The position numbers and the translations under genes are program-made. The notes below the pieces were generated by a model, which had not been told where the DNA came from, searched no databases, and saw only the letters and a list, made by a program, of their open reading frames with translations. This document shows, piece after piece, positions 44,611 through 57,119 of a stretch of DNA of 64,000 nucleotides. Source of the stretch: Nelumbo lutea (lineage: Eukaryota; Streptophyta; Magnoliopsida; Proteales; Nelumbonaceae); NCBI GenBank assembly GCA_022828595.1, contig JAKGHH010000002.1, positions 80,820,383 through 80,884,382 of the forward strand. The letters are read 5' to 3'. Every line of letters starts with the position of its first letter. Position 1 is the first letter of the stretch.

Positions 44611-46399
44611 TGAAGGGAAAGGAGATTCATCATATGGATAGTTGAACCAAGCAAGGTGATTGGGCGAAATTTCAAAAATTTCTTTTTCCCTTCCGGGAAT
44701 CATATTCCCTATTTTAGAAAAATTACATTTTTCAAGGTTTATTCTTGAAATAAACTAGACCAAATCTGAAACCAAGATTAAGGGAAGGATATACCTGATA
44801 CGGAATCAACAACAGTTCCCAACGTAGTTGTTCATGCCCAAAGAGTTCACCAAATTCTTCCTCCACTGAAGATGACACAGCTCAGGGTGAGGCAGGATCA
44901 ACAAAGAAATCCTTCAGCAAGAACCCCAATTCTTCAGCAAAAATCACGTAGGGGTGTAGCACAGCTTCAAGATTGTTTTTTCTAATAAGAAACAATATCA
45001 AGATCCAATCTTGACCACTCCAAGAACTAGAGATCAAACAGGGTAGGGAGGCAAGAGCAAAGGGAGAAAGCAGATTGCAAAAAAGAATTATCTCTCTATA
45101 GAATTCACCCTCCTAATTCATATCCTTTCAAGATCAACTTCCTAATCAAACTAGGAAAGGGTTCCATGATCCAAATCTTTATTTAGATCTGGACTCTTAA
45201 GTGGATAAGACTTATCTTATCCTCTTGTTGATCCCTATCCAGATATAAACCCAAATTCGCCCCTTTTACTTTAAACTCATTAAACCCAGTTCAAATTGGC
45301 CTTTAGGCCCATTAAGCTTTCAAGCTCACTTCCTTTTAATTGATGGCTAGCTTGATTCTCTTTGTATGGCGTGGGACCCTAACATTGATCTCCACAAAGC
45401 CATATGGGTTTAGCCTAGCCTCTATTACAAGACTTGCCGAATTCACTACTAAAGACAATGAACCCCTGAGTCCATCAATATGGGCTCTTAGCAAGCCCAA
45501 CATTTACACTAAATGGTCCTTGGGTCCAGCCACCATATGAAGGCCCAGTGACTATGGACTTAAGTGAGATTATCCCATCAGGTAAAAGCCCTAAATAGTC
45601 TTACACTGAACCTCTCAGCCCATAATGATCAAATACTGCTCGACAAGAGAGGACATTTCCCTTGGCTGCAAGGTAAAGTGTTGCACTCTCTGCTCACATG
45701 GATCTCGGGAATTAAAACATTTTGCAAACATTTTGTCAAAATCATAATATATATGTATATCTCTATATAAATATATTTTGCAAAAACAAATCTCAAAAAG
45801 TTTGAAATCAACTGCCGTCAGTTTAGGTTTCCATCAGAGAGAGTGCATTCCCCGATCATTCACTTTGTCCGACAAATGGGCTAATTCTGTCACTATGATC
45901 ACCCACTCAAGTGAATTCTCAGACTGCCCCAACATACCCAGGTTTTGACCCCCACTAAGGATCTCAATGATTGGCATATCAAAGACAGTCCAACCCAACA
46001 CCTAATGCAATACCATAATCAAGTCTAGGTGTTAGGTGTAACTTTCCAGTTTTGCCCATCTATCTCCAAGGTTCAGGGCATAACTGGAAAATGGTCCGGT
46101 TCAGGATTTCAATCAAACCCACACTGCATGTGCTTTAGGTCTCACCTTGGTTGTTGAAACAAGGCACCCCACCAACTTGGCAGCACATTAGTGTCAACCT
46201 TGGTAGGATAAACCTCCACATGTCTATCCAACGGCTGTGAAGATTCTAAACTAACACGAGTCTCTTAAGTGTCCAGTTTAAGGGTATTACACAGAAGCAC
46301 ACCATAATAACATGAATCAATTATGCACTTTATTCATTTACAATAAATGTCAAAAAGTACATCAATCTAATTGGAGCTAAGGGCATACACTGCCTAACA
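44611..46399 (-). mobile_element. copia solo LTR (E), B/C family
   Basis: A 1789-bp LTR of the B/C copia family in minus orientation, starting TGAAGGG and ending GCCTAACA on the plus strand. It is flanked by the perfect 5-bp duplication AGAAT (44606-44610 and 46400-46404). No internal sequence is present, so an element inserted here and its two LTRs recombined. The minus-strand stretch at 45629-45811 and plus-strand stretches inside are LTR sequence, not genes. Confidence 0.93.
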
Positions 46400-46649
46400 A
46401 GAATTGTCTCTTTTGTTAATATACGAGTGTTAAATCCTGATAGGAAATGCCGAGTGCAAAAATAAGGACAAGGTGCTCCGCTAAACGGCTTAGGGAGATG
46501 GTGAATAATTTTCCATTAAGTTTGGAGCACAAGTAAAGGCTCCAACAGACTCCCTTTGGTTACTTTCTTAGATTTGCCACACGTACTTGTGGAGAGTTGA
46601 TCTACTGATATCATGGGACTCGGATAGCCATTTCTTTATAGTTGGTGGA

Positions 46650-48540
46650 AGGACTGTGAAATTCTCTAAGGTCAACATTGCATTGATAAGGGCTTGGCTT
46701 GTCAAGTAGTACTATTGCCCTATCGGAAGGCCTGTCTAGTAGGAGGTTCTTCATGGCTTCATTTGGCTTGGATGAAAATCACTCTCACGTCTGTAGAATT
46801 GGATGTGGTGTGGTGTTAGTTGAAAAAGATTGTTCTCTTCGATGGTGAGGAGCACATTGATGAGATGGTGAAACTAATTATTTTGTTCTTATTCAGTTGT
46901 GTGATATTTCCCCAAGGAAAAGGAAGCTCGAGGGTGAATTTCTTTTGGGCTAGATTTGTTGACAATTTACAATGTATCGGTGATTATGCATGGGGAAATT
47001 GTGTACATGATTACTTGGCTGGTGGTATTAACTGGATTGTATCCGATGTTGGAATTGGATTGAGTAGAGGCACATCCTCATTCAATGGAAACTGATTTGG
47101 ATGCATTGTTGTACTAATGGTTAGTCTTGATGGTATTCATTCTTTTCTTATTTATACTTTACATAAATCACATTCAATATTGATCATCGCTTATTGGTAG
47201 TTTGCTTTTTGCAGTTATGGCTTTACAAGCATACAACGCTCTTCATTCCTTCAGTTCCCAATGCCAGTCTTCGTCTTTTCAAGTGGGGAACATGGGTTAT
47301 CAATGGAACCTGAAGAGAGATGATTTGTTGAAGAAAGCTATGCCAGAAATAGTTCTCACTTCTGTTCCTCTACTTATGGTGTTTGTAGTTTTTTATAATT
47401 TAGTTGTGGGGAGACCCAAGATCTCACATGGATTTCTGAACCCGTTACAGGTTGTTAAGGTTCTAAACCCTACCAATGAGGAAATGGTCTTGGTGGAGGT
47501 TTAGTCAGAGAGCCGTTACGTTAAATTCATGAGATTATTTTTCTTTTCCAAGTCCTTTATGTGACCCAACTATATGGTAGTTGATGTATATAGAGTAATA
47601 AACCTTTGGTGTTCATATGCAATTTCTAGAGTCAGGGGGCCATAGCATGGCTATGGAACCATTGAGCAATAGTGAGGACCTTGGTCACAGGTGGGGTCGA
47701 AAGGGGCAAAAGGCATTATTAGCGTAGCATACATATTATGAGTTATATATAAGATGATGAACTGCTAGCGTTGAGATTTGTTAACCAGCTCTTAAGTTGA
47801 TTTTATAGGGATTTTGCAAATCTTGTGTTGAATCTCTAGAATATCAAATTCTATATATGGATGGCAACCTATATGCCTCAACAAGAAAGTAGAATGAAGC
47901 ACTTCATGATGAAATTACAAGGCTTCGTGCAATGTTGACAAATAATGGTCTGGATCCAAATGGAGTACCATTAAATGAGGGCCTAATAGCTTTAGCAACT
48001 TACATGCTGAAAGTTAATTATTATGGTGTAGACCTGCCTGTTAGAGTCATAGGTGACACCACGAGGTAGAGCAATCTCCTAAAAGGGCTAGAATAGAGGT
48101 TATAACCCCATCTTGTGAGATTGTTAATGTGTCTCCCCCCACTACCTCTACCTACAAATGTAGGTTTTCTTGATCAAGGAGACTGAAGAAGCAAAGTAGC
48201 ACAATGGTGTCACCTTACCTATCTCCTAGGAAGCAAGGGTAGGTAGCAAAAGAGTTAGTCATTGTTGCAGGGTCCAAAAGAGCAAAGAAGGGAAAGGTGA
48301 AGTCATAACCATTGGTGTTGTCTCAATGTTGTCTTTAGGGTTAAGTTGCTTGATATTGTAGTGACTAGTGGAGTATTTGTTGCAGTTTGTGGATGCACGA
48401 TCTTTGTGGTCCTCTTTTAACGGGAAGGAATTCCTCTCAAAGGAGGATTTGACAGTTGTAAAACGGTTCTTGAACAACTCCAAGAGAGGGAAAGTGCATA
48501 GGATTTTATCCAATTAATTGATTTTCTTTATACATGATTT
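46650..48540 (+). pseudogene. decayed transposon-like protein, possibly plant-mobile-domain or DUF1985 type
   Basis: Fragments on the plus strand in several frames: FSKVNIALIRAWLVK (about 46665), FVDNLQCIGDYAWGNC (about 46960) within an open run 46820-47095, MLFAVMALQAYNALHSF (47202-47504, with a hydrophobic segment VLTSVPLLMVFVVFYNL), NEALHDEITRLRAML (about 47893, coiled-coil-like) and KEFLSKEDLTVVKRFL (about 48425). YAWGN after an acidic aromatic stretch followed by LQAY recalls plant mobile domain and DUF1985 proteins, common in plant transposons. Similarity is weak and judged by eye. A minus-strand open stretch at 48259-48513 is its shadow. Confidence 0.35.
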
Positions 48541-48587
48541 TGTCCATTTGACTAATTTACTTGTGTAATAAGGTCTGCACTCTTGTA

Positions 48588-49953
48588 GCCCAGATGGTAA
48601 CATTGAGACCAATAAAGCTCGTCTTGTTGCAAAAGGGTACACTCAGAAAGAGGGAATCGACTATGAGGAGACCTTTTCATCGGTGGCCATACTGAAGTCT
48701 ATTACGATCTTGCTAGCTGTAGTAGCATACCATAACTATGAGATTTGGCAAATAGATATCAAAACCACGTTCTTGAATGGAGATCTTACTGAAGATATCT
48801 ATATGCAACAACCGCAAAGATTACAGGTCAGGAATACAAGGTACGCAAACTTAACCGATCCATATATGGACTGAAACAGGCATCTAGGAATTGGAGCATC
48901 CAGTTTGACTCTACTATCAAACAATTTGACTTTGAGCATAATCCAGATGAGTCTTGTGTTTACAAGAAGACCAATGGAGATAAGGTTATGTTCTGGGTTT
49001 TGTATGTATATGACATTCAACTCATTGGGAATGATGTAGGATTGTTAACTACGATGAAAGTGTGGCTTTCACAGCAATTCTCCATGAAAGATCTTAGAGA
49101 AAGCACCTATATCTTACAACTTCGACTCTGTAGAGATAGATCAAAGAGAATAATAGGATTATCCCAATCTACTTACATTGATAAAATAGTCAAGATATAC
49201 AGTATGGAGAACTTTAAGAAAGGAAGTATTCCTTTCAGGTACGGAGTCATTCTCTCCAAGGGTATGTCTCCCAAGACTCCCGAGGAGATTGAGGGCATGA
49301 AAGAGATTCCCTATACCTCAGCCGTAGGGAGCATCATGTATGCTATGCTATACACTTGTCTTGACATTGCTCAGGCAGTGAATGTGGTAAATAGATACTA
49401 ATCTAACCTAGGACAGGAACACTGGACAGCTATAAAGAACATACTAAAATACCTTTGAAGGACAAAAGAGTTTTGTCTGGTATTTGATGGTAGTTCACTA
49501 CAGATTCAAGAGTATACCGATGCCGATTTCCAATCAAATCTAGATGATAGAAAGTTTACATCTGGGTACATCTTTACAATGGGGGCCGATACAATTAGCC
49601 GGAAAAGTAGCAAACAAGTTCCACCATAGATTCCACAACCGAAGCCGAATACATTGCCGCAAGTGAAGCTACTAAAGAAGCTGTCTAGATGAAAAACCTC
49701 ATTCAGGAATTAAGTGTACTTTCGTCCAACACATCACCAATTCCACGGTTGTGTGACAACAATGGAGCTATAGCTCAGGCTAAGGAGCCATGAGCCCACT
49801 TAAAATCGAAGGACATCAAGAAGGGAAGTCCCGATTCAGAAGGTAGTGTCAACAGAGAATGTAGAAGACCCACTGACTAAGCCACTTACATAGAAAGTGT
49901 TTGAAAAACACGTGGAAAGTATGGTACTCTGGCTTGTACTCGATTGGACCTGA
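48588..49953 (+). pseudogene. pol: copia F reverse transcriptase and RNase H remnant
   Basis: Reverse transcriptase from [20 protein letters not shown] through DIKTTFLNGDL; the YVDD box is YVYD (about 49006), so one catalytic aspartate is lost. YSMENFKKGSIPFRYGV and YTSAVGSIMYAML lead to RNase H (TEAEYIAASEATKEAV near 49650). Frame shifts lie near 48830 and 48985, a stop near 49400 and more in RNase H. It ends LDWT stop, as in copy C. Confidence 0.85.
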
Positions 49954-49967
49954 GTGCAATTGGGAGT

Positions 49968-50784
49968 TGTTAGGCAGTTATGCCCTTAGTTCCAATCAAA
50001 TTGATGTCTCTTTTGACATTTATTCCAAATGAATAAAGTACATAATTGATTCAAGTCATTGTGGTGTGTTTTTGTGTAATACCCTTAAACTGGACACTTA
50101 TGAGACTCATGTTAGTTTAGAATCTTCACAGTCGTTGGATAGATCTAGGGAGATTTATCCTGTCAAGACTAATACTGATGTGCCACCAAGTTGGTTGGGG
50201 TGGCTTGTCTTAGCTACCAGGGTGAGACCTGAGGTACATGCAGTGTGGGCTTTCTTGAAACCCTGAATCAGACCAAATTCTAGTATTACCCTAGACCTTG
50301 GAGATAGATGGTTAAAACTGGAATGTTACACCTCACCCCTAGACTCAATTATGGTACTGTACTAGGTGTCAGATTAGGTTGTCTTTGATATGCCAATCAG
50401 TAAGATCCTTAGAGGGGTGATCATAGTGACAGGATCAACCCCTTTGCTGGACAAAGTGAACGATCGAACAATGCACTCTCTCTGATTGAAACCTAAACTT
50501 CCAGTAGTTGATTTCAAACGTTGAAATTTGGTTTTGCAAAATATATTTATATAAAGATATACATATATATATATATATTATTGTTTCAAAATATTTGCAA
50601 AAGGTTTTAATTCCTGGGATCCATGTAAATAGACAGTGCAGCACTGTACCTTGCAGCCAAGGGAAAGGTCTTCTCTTATCGGGCAGTGTTTGATCATTAT
50701 GGGCTAAGAGGCTAAGTGTGAGACCACTAATGGTAATATCTAATCAGCTAAGCTTGCATCTGCCCACAATTCTTGGGTTTTCAT
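49968..50784 (+). repeat. LTR of copia F, 5' portion
   Basis: It begins TGTTAGGCAG right after the purine-rich TGGGAGT. Only the first 817 bases of the roughly 1.9-kb LTR are present. Confidence 0.85.
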
Positions 50785-51332
50785 TGAAGGGATGAGAGAT
50801 CCATCATATGGATGGCCGAACCCTATAGGAAGGTTGGGTGAAATTTCAAAAATTTCTCTCTCTCCCCTGTGTGAATCATATTCCCTATTTTAGAAAACTG
50901 CATTTTCAATGATCAATCTTGAAACCAAACTAGACCAAATCTGAAACCAAAAGGTAGGAGAGGGATATACCTGATACAGAGTAACAGTAACTCCCAACGA
51001 AGGTGTTTATGCCCAAGGAGAAAAACCAAAGATTGCTCCCACTGAAGATAACACAGTGTGAAGTGGAGTAGAATCAACAAGATGGCTCTTCAGCAAAAAC
51101 AAAATTCTCCAGCAAGAATGTAATGGAGGGCTGGTGAGCACGACTTTAGATTACCTTTTCTACCAAAAGGTAATATCAAGAACCTTTCTTGATCACTCTT
51201 ACAGGTGGAGATCGAATTGATAGAGGTGGCAAGAGCAGGAAAGAGCAGAAGACATGAGCAGCCGAACTACAGGTTCTTCTCTCTTTGTAATCTGTGTACT
51301 AAGAAGTATGAATTGGAGGTTTGCCCTTTTCC
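50785..51332 (-). repeat. 3' LTR remnant of copia G
   Basis: It begins TGAAGGGATGAGAG at the head-to-head junction with LTR F. It stops near 51332, where the sequence jumps into reverse transcriptase. Confidence 0.8.
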
Positions 51333-53643
51333 AAGATCTTTCATGGAGAATTGTTGTGAAAACCATACTTTCACTGTAGTCAACATTCCTACATCATCCC
51401 CAATGAGTAGAATGTTGTTTATATACAGAACCAAGAACGTAACATTATCTCCACTGGATTTCCTATAGATACAGAGTTCATCCAGATTCTGCTCAAATTC
51501 AAACCTTTTGACAATATAGTCAAACCGAATGTTCCAACTCCTAGAAACTTGCTTTAAGTCCATATATGGATCTATTTAATTTACATACCATGTGTTCTTG
51601 ACCTGCAGTTATGAAACCTTGCGGTTGTTGCATCTAGATATCTTCAGTAAGATCTCCATTCAGCAACATAGTTTTGACATCTATTTGCCAAATCTCGTAG
51701 TCATGGTATGCTGCTACAGCTCGCAGGATCCTAGTGGATTTAAGCATGGCCATCGATAGACCTGTTCATGGGCCGGGTAGCCCGATGGCCCGGCCCACAC
51801 CCCGGTCAGGCTTGGTCATGTAATTATGCCCGCGGGCCTGACCTCGGGCCTAAAACAATAAGCCCGACTATGTTTCGGGTCGGGCTTGAGATTTATCAAA
51901 AAAGCCCAGCCTGAGCCCAGCCCAGCCCGACTCAGCATTATATATTTTATAAAATATATAAAATTTATTTTATATATTATATAAAATATATAAATTTTAT
52001 TAAAATATATATTTATAATTTAATATATATATTTTTATTCTTTTCTTTATAATCTCTCTCTATTCATCCGCTAACAGTATGGGCTAAATTTCGGGTTCGG
52101 GCCTAGGCCTAGGCTTCGGGCTTTTTATGAGGGTCGGGCTCGGGTCAAAGTTGTAGTCCGATGGTCGGGCCGAGCTCGAGCTTGGGCCTTAGAAAATTCT
52201 GTTAATACAAAGTGAAAGCCCAACCCGAGCTCGGCTCGGCTCGGCCCATGAACAGGTCTAGTCACCAACAAAAAGGTTTCCTCATAATCGATACCCTCTT
52301 TCTAAGTGTACCCTTTCACAAGTGGGAAGATCTTCTACAGTTAGAAAATCCAAAGGACCATCCTTTACCAATCTTATGATACGATCAATGCTGATATGGC
52401 CAAGTCGGAAATGCCACTGGCACATAGGATTAATTTTATCACAGGTTCTTTTCTTGGGGATATTAACCGATGTAGTTTCGGCTATGTTAGTTTCCAACGA
52501 AGGATGGAGAACATAGAGACCATTCTCAAGTTCTCCGTATGTGATAAATTTGTTATTTTATTTTAATAGTAATTGTATTACCAAAAAGAATAGAATATCC
52601 ATCCGCACACAATTTGAAACAGAAATCAAATTTCTTCTCAAATTTTGTACATAAAGACAATCTTTCAATACAATTGATCATTCTCTGAAAAATAACTCTA
52701 CGGTTCCTATAGTTGTAGTTGCAACACTTGCAGAAGTCCCCAAGTAAAGAGTTACTTCTCCATCACTCAGTCTTTTGCTTATCCTGAACATCTACAATGA
52801 GTTACATGCATGAGTCGATGCCCCGAAGTCAATACACCAAGAAGCAGAAGTAACCAACAAATTGGTTTCTATGACACAGGATTCAAAATTACCTTACTTG
52901 GATTCCAGGTACTGAGGACATGTCCTCTTCCAAAGGTCGGTCTATTTGTAGAAGTGACAAGCATCTAATGCTCTGTCCTTCTTCTTCTTCTTGGACTTGG
53001 TGGCTTTCTTCTAGGGCTTCTTCTTTGCCTTCCTCTTTTTCTTGCCCGACTTGCTAGCTTCAACAAGCATAGCAAGAGGCTCGCCCTTCTTAATCAGTTC
53101 TTCGGCTCTCTGCAACATATTGTCGAGTTCCAGAATGCTGACATTCAGCCTGTTCATGTTGTAATTCATGATGAATGGATTGAAGGAAGGAGGTAAAGAA
53201 TTCAGGATGGCATCTACCTTAGTGACATGATCCAGCCCAGATAGAAGAGCCTCAAGTTCATTGATATAGCCCATCATCTGAAGACAATGGTCATGAACCT
53301 GCTGGCCCTTGGACATTTGCACGGTCATGAACTGTTTCAAGACCTTTTGCCAAGTAGAATGGTTTTGCTCTTCGTACATTGTTTTTAGACTATCCAATAT
53401 GTCTTTGGCCAGCTTAATCTGATCGAACTACCTTTGTATCAAATTGTCCAGGGAGGTAATGATATAGCACCGGGCCAGGGAATTTTTCTCTTCCCACTCT
53501 TGGTAGTCCCTCCTACGGGCCTCAGAAGCCCTATCTCCCAGATGCTTCAGCGCAGGGTTTTTAGCCACATTGTCCAACTTCTTAGAAGTCAGGACCAGCA
53601 TAAGGTTACGGTACCAGTGAGCATAGTTTGGTCCTTTAAGCAA
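51333..53643 (-). pseudogene. gag-pol: copia G pol and gag remnants
   Basis: Minus strand. Gag, missing its first codons, runs 53643-53011 with one stop (LKGPNYAHWYRNLMLVL; LEALLSGLDHVTKVDAIL; lysine-rich tail). Zinc knuckle and protease remnants lie near 52790-52950. A piece of the integrase zinc region (QWHFRLGHISIDRI, LVKDGPLDFL) is at about 52330-52430, then fuses directly to reverse transcriptase at about 52318. Reverse transcriptase is split by a hAT MITE; the catalytic box reads LYINN in place of YVDD. Dead. Confidence 0.8.
51757..52260. mobile_element. hAT-type MITE in copia G
   Basis: 504 bp with perfect 19-bp terminal inverted repeats TAGACCTGTTCATGGGCCG. The flanking 8-mers GCCATCGA and GTCACCAA match at five positions, a decayed 8-bp duplication. 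The reverse transcriptase sequence continues across it by comparison with 57590-57640. Interior rich in CGGGC motifs, AT-rich centre, no coding sequence. Confidence 0.88.
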
Positions 53644-55353
53644 ACATTAGTCTACAACCTAATTTGATTCATGTTATCTACATAGATATGACTTTTAATA
53701 TATGTTCCATTTCCATTTATTTATCTCCAAGATTTCCCTCCTATCTCAATGACGGAGATAGCAACTTATGTCTCTGAAAATGTGGGAAATCACATAGGTG
53801 CATGGAGCCAACTGTTTTAGCTGCATAACCCCACCACCTTTCTGTGAAAGATCATATCCACTCATCGTATGAGCTTTCCCTTGGGCCTCTGTTAGACAAG
53901 GTTCATTGCCATTTTAGGTTAAACCTTTCTGTCCAGCGAGTGCTTACCCATCATATTCGCGAATGCCAAGGTACCATGAGAAAGTCTTTCATTTTATGAT
54001 AGGCCCCTCCCACATCGGTCTATGACACACCTATCATCTTATGAAACATTACAATAGATCCAGCAGCAAATGGATAGCCCAATTTTATGGTGTGTTTCCT
54101 CATTACTGAATGACCCATCTTCATGCTAATGACGGAAGGCCTTTAGAGAGTTCGTCATTTGAATCTCCCTATCACATGCACCCATATTTCAGGAGGGAAC
54201 AAAAGTTATGCCTTAGTTTAATTTAGGTTAAACCAGAGTGGCTCCCACTGACTTTCATAAAGCCAGATTTAGGTGGGCCCTAAACGGCTAGAGTTTCGCA
54301 TAGATCCTCTTTAAGGAGGTGTGGGGCCCACCATGAAGGGAGATCATCTAATGATCTTTAGGGACACCATGGCAATGATGTGCATTCCGCATGGGCCAAG
54401 TACTTATGGCGCATGTACATTACACATCACACATCCATACATCACATGCAAGGATAGAATTGACCCAATCAATTAATATCTATAAAGCCCACTATTAAAG
54501 CCCAGTTTAATCCATAATATTACTAATTAATATTATCTAGGTATATGGGCTGAATAGCATTATGCAGTTTGGGCCATATAGCTTTTTTGCAATTGGTGGG
54601 CTTTAGTAGTTTTAACTCCCTAAAACTAGGCCTTACGGGTGTGGGCTGAATTAAGTCTTACAATTAAACATCAATCCCTTGACCCAAAAGAGGGAAATTA
54701 GGGCTGAGAACAGCCCCCACCGAACCATAGATTTGGTCCAACCAGTTTGGTCCAATCTTGTTCAAATGGGTCTAGGGTTTGATTTTTAATTCAAGAATTA
54801 ATTCAAGAAATTGATCCGAAATTAATTACTGATCAAAGACAACTAGAAATCAGTAACAGGGCTGTTCACCCATCTCCCAACCTGCAAAATAAATGTTAGA
54901 TCACAGTTTGCTGTTTCATAAACTGCAAATCGCAGATAGCAATTTTCTTATCTACGAATTCTCCTTCTCTTGTGCAGCCATCTTCGATCATGAAATAAAA
55001 TAAATAGAAAAACCCTAATTTTTTATTAATATTAAATCATATCGATATCCTATACATTCAGTCTAAAAATTAAAAAAAATAATTACAGACCAGAAAGTAA
55101 AAATCTACAAATCGCAGATATCCTACGTCGATAAAGAGTTTGATCTCCCTTGTACGAATAGCCCATAAATCAAGAAAATTATAAAGAACAATTCTAAATA
55201 TATTCAGATTTATAAAGAATTAATTTCACATCATTCGCCCTTGATCTAGGAAACAATTTCCAAGAGAAACCACAATCTGCGCAAATCGGGTTGAACGCTT
55301 TCTACCCATTTGTGTAGGTTCAGATCTAATCTATTTTGGTTCAAGATTTGAAC
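53644..55353 (-). other. untranslated leader of copia G
   Basis: Same leader as in copia B. At 53643 about 60 bases including the gag start codon are missing compared with B. Confidence 0.7.
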
Positions 55354-55369
55354 AATGGCTCTAATACCA
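55354..55369 (-). other. primer binding site of copia G
   Basis: Minus strand TGGTATTAGAGCCATT, a mutated version of the initiator-Met primer site, one base from the LTR. Confidence 0.75.
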
Positions 55370-55370
55370 T

Positions 55371-57119
55371 TGAAGGGATGAGAGATTCATCATATGGATA
55401 GCCGAACCCTGCAAGTAGGTTAGGCGAAATTTCAAAAATTTCTCTCTCCCATGTGAATCACATTCCCTGTTTTAGAAAATCTGCATTTTCAATTACCAAT
55501 CTTGAACCTAAACCGAACCAAATCTAAAACCAAAAGGTAGGAGAGGAATATACCTGATTCGGAGTAACAGTAACTCCCAACGAAGGTGTTCACACCCAAG
55601 GAAAGCCCCAAAGACAACTCCCACTAAAAATGACACAGCGTAGGGTGGAGAAGAATCAGCAGGTTCTTCACAAGAACCGAATCCTTCAGCGAGAATTTGA
55701 TGGAGGGTATGTGAGCACAACATCATATCAGTTTTTCTCCAAAAACTTATATCAAAAAGACTTCTTAATCTCTCCTATAGTGGAGATTGAACTGATAATG
55801 GCTACAGCAGGAGGATGGCGCAAGAGCAGAAGATGGCACAATCTTACTATAGTTGTCTTCTCTCTTTCTATGATCTAAGATCTATTGTGATGAGATGAAT
55901 GGAGGTTCACCCTCATCCTCTTTTATAGCCTTAAAAAGAGCTCATAATCTCATTAGAAGTTTCCTAATCCAAATTTGTATTTGGATCAGGACTTATCTTT
56001 AAGAGATAAGGATAAGCCCTTATCTTATCTGTAAATTAGATCAGCCCCTCCTAATCTTATTAGGAGTTTCCAAATCCAAATCTATATATGGATTTGGACT
56101 CTCTGAGTGAATAGGAATAACTCCCTATCCTATTTGCTAATCCAAATACCAGATCCGCCCCTTTCTTTAACTAATCAAATTAGATCAATTCGAATTAGGC
56201 GTTGGGTTGAGTTTCCTTGTATGACGTGGGACACAAACATTGATCTACACATCAACCACATGGGTTCAGCCTAGCCTCTATTACAAGGCTTGGCCGAATT
56301 CACTATTATGGGCAGTGAACCCCTGAGCCCATCACCATGGGCTCTTAATGGGCCCAACACTTACATTAAGTGGTCTCTGGGTCAAGCCACCTTATAAAAA
56401 CCCAGAGACTGTGGGCAGATGCAAGATTAGCCCATCAATGATTACCTTCAATGGTCTTACACATAATCTCTCCCTAGCCAAATTTACAATTATAGGCAGT
56501 GAACCCCTGAGCCCATCACCATGGGCTCTTAATTGGCCCAACACTTACATTAAGTGGTCCCTGGGCCAAGCCTCCTTATAAAAACCTAGGGACTGTGGGC
56601 AAATGCAAGATTAGCCAATCAGGTATTACCCTTAATGGTCTTACACTTAACCTCTCTCTGGCCAAATTCACTACTATGGGCAATGAACCCCTGAGCCCAT
56701 CACCATGGGTTCTTAATGGGCCCAACACTTACATTAATTGGTCCCTAGGCCGAGCCACCTTATAAAAACCCAGTGACTGTGGGAAGATGCAAGATTAGCC
56801 CATCCGGTATTACCCTCAATGGTCTTACACTTAACCTCTCAGCCCATAATGATGAAACACTGCCCGACAAGAGAGGACATCTCCCTCAGCTGCAAGGAAC
56901 AGTGTTGCACTCTCTACTCACATGAATCCCAGGAATATATATGTATATCTCTATATAAATATATTTTACAAAACAAATTTCAACAAGTTTGAAATCAACA
57001 ACCGGAAGTTTAGTTTTCTATTAGAGAGAGTGATGGGAATTAAAACCTTTTGCAAACATTTTGTGAAACCGTAATATATATGTATATCTCAATATAAATA
57101 TATTTTACAAAACAAATTT
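55371..57119 (-). repeat. 5' LTR of copia G, with triplicated module
   Basis: It begins TGAAGGGATGAGAG and carries a 184-bp unit three times in tandem (56292-56843). A second, partly repeated stretch (ATATATATGTATATCTC at about 56937 and 57074) follows. The LTR breaks off at about 57119, where copy I pol begins. Open stretches inside are LTR sequence. Confidence 0.8.
56292..56843 (-). repeat. three tandem 184-bp units within LTR G
   Basis: Units start at 56292, 56476 and 56660 (GGCCGAATTCACTATTATGG and variants). Each contains the TATA-like TTTTTATAAGG on the minus strand, the site corresponding to the likely LTR promoter in copy C. Units differ from each other by several substitutions. Confidence 0.88.

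Larger units (their letters stand above)
48588..50784 (+). mobile_element. Ty1/copia element F, truncated both ends
   Basis: Plus-strand fragment of the B/C family starting inside reverse transcriptase (near 48588) and ending inside its 3' LTR at 50784, where an oppositely oriented LTR begins. No gag, protease or integrase. Confidence 0.85.
50785..57119 (-). mobile_element. Ty1/copia element G, internally deleted
   Basis: Minus-strand B/C family copy. Left to right: inner end of the 3' LTR (50785 to about 51332), reverse transcriptase, short integrase-zinc region, gag, leader, primer site, and a 5' LTR (55371-57119) broken at its outer end. The outer part of the 3' LTR, RNase H and most of the integrase are missing. 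A hAT MITE sits in reverse transcriptase. Both outer ends abut other copies of the family. Confidence 0.8.
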
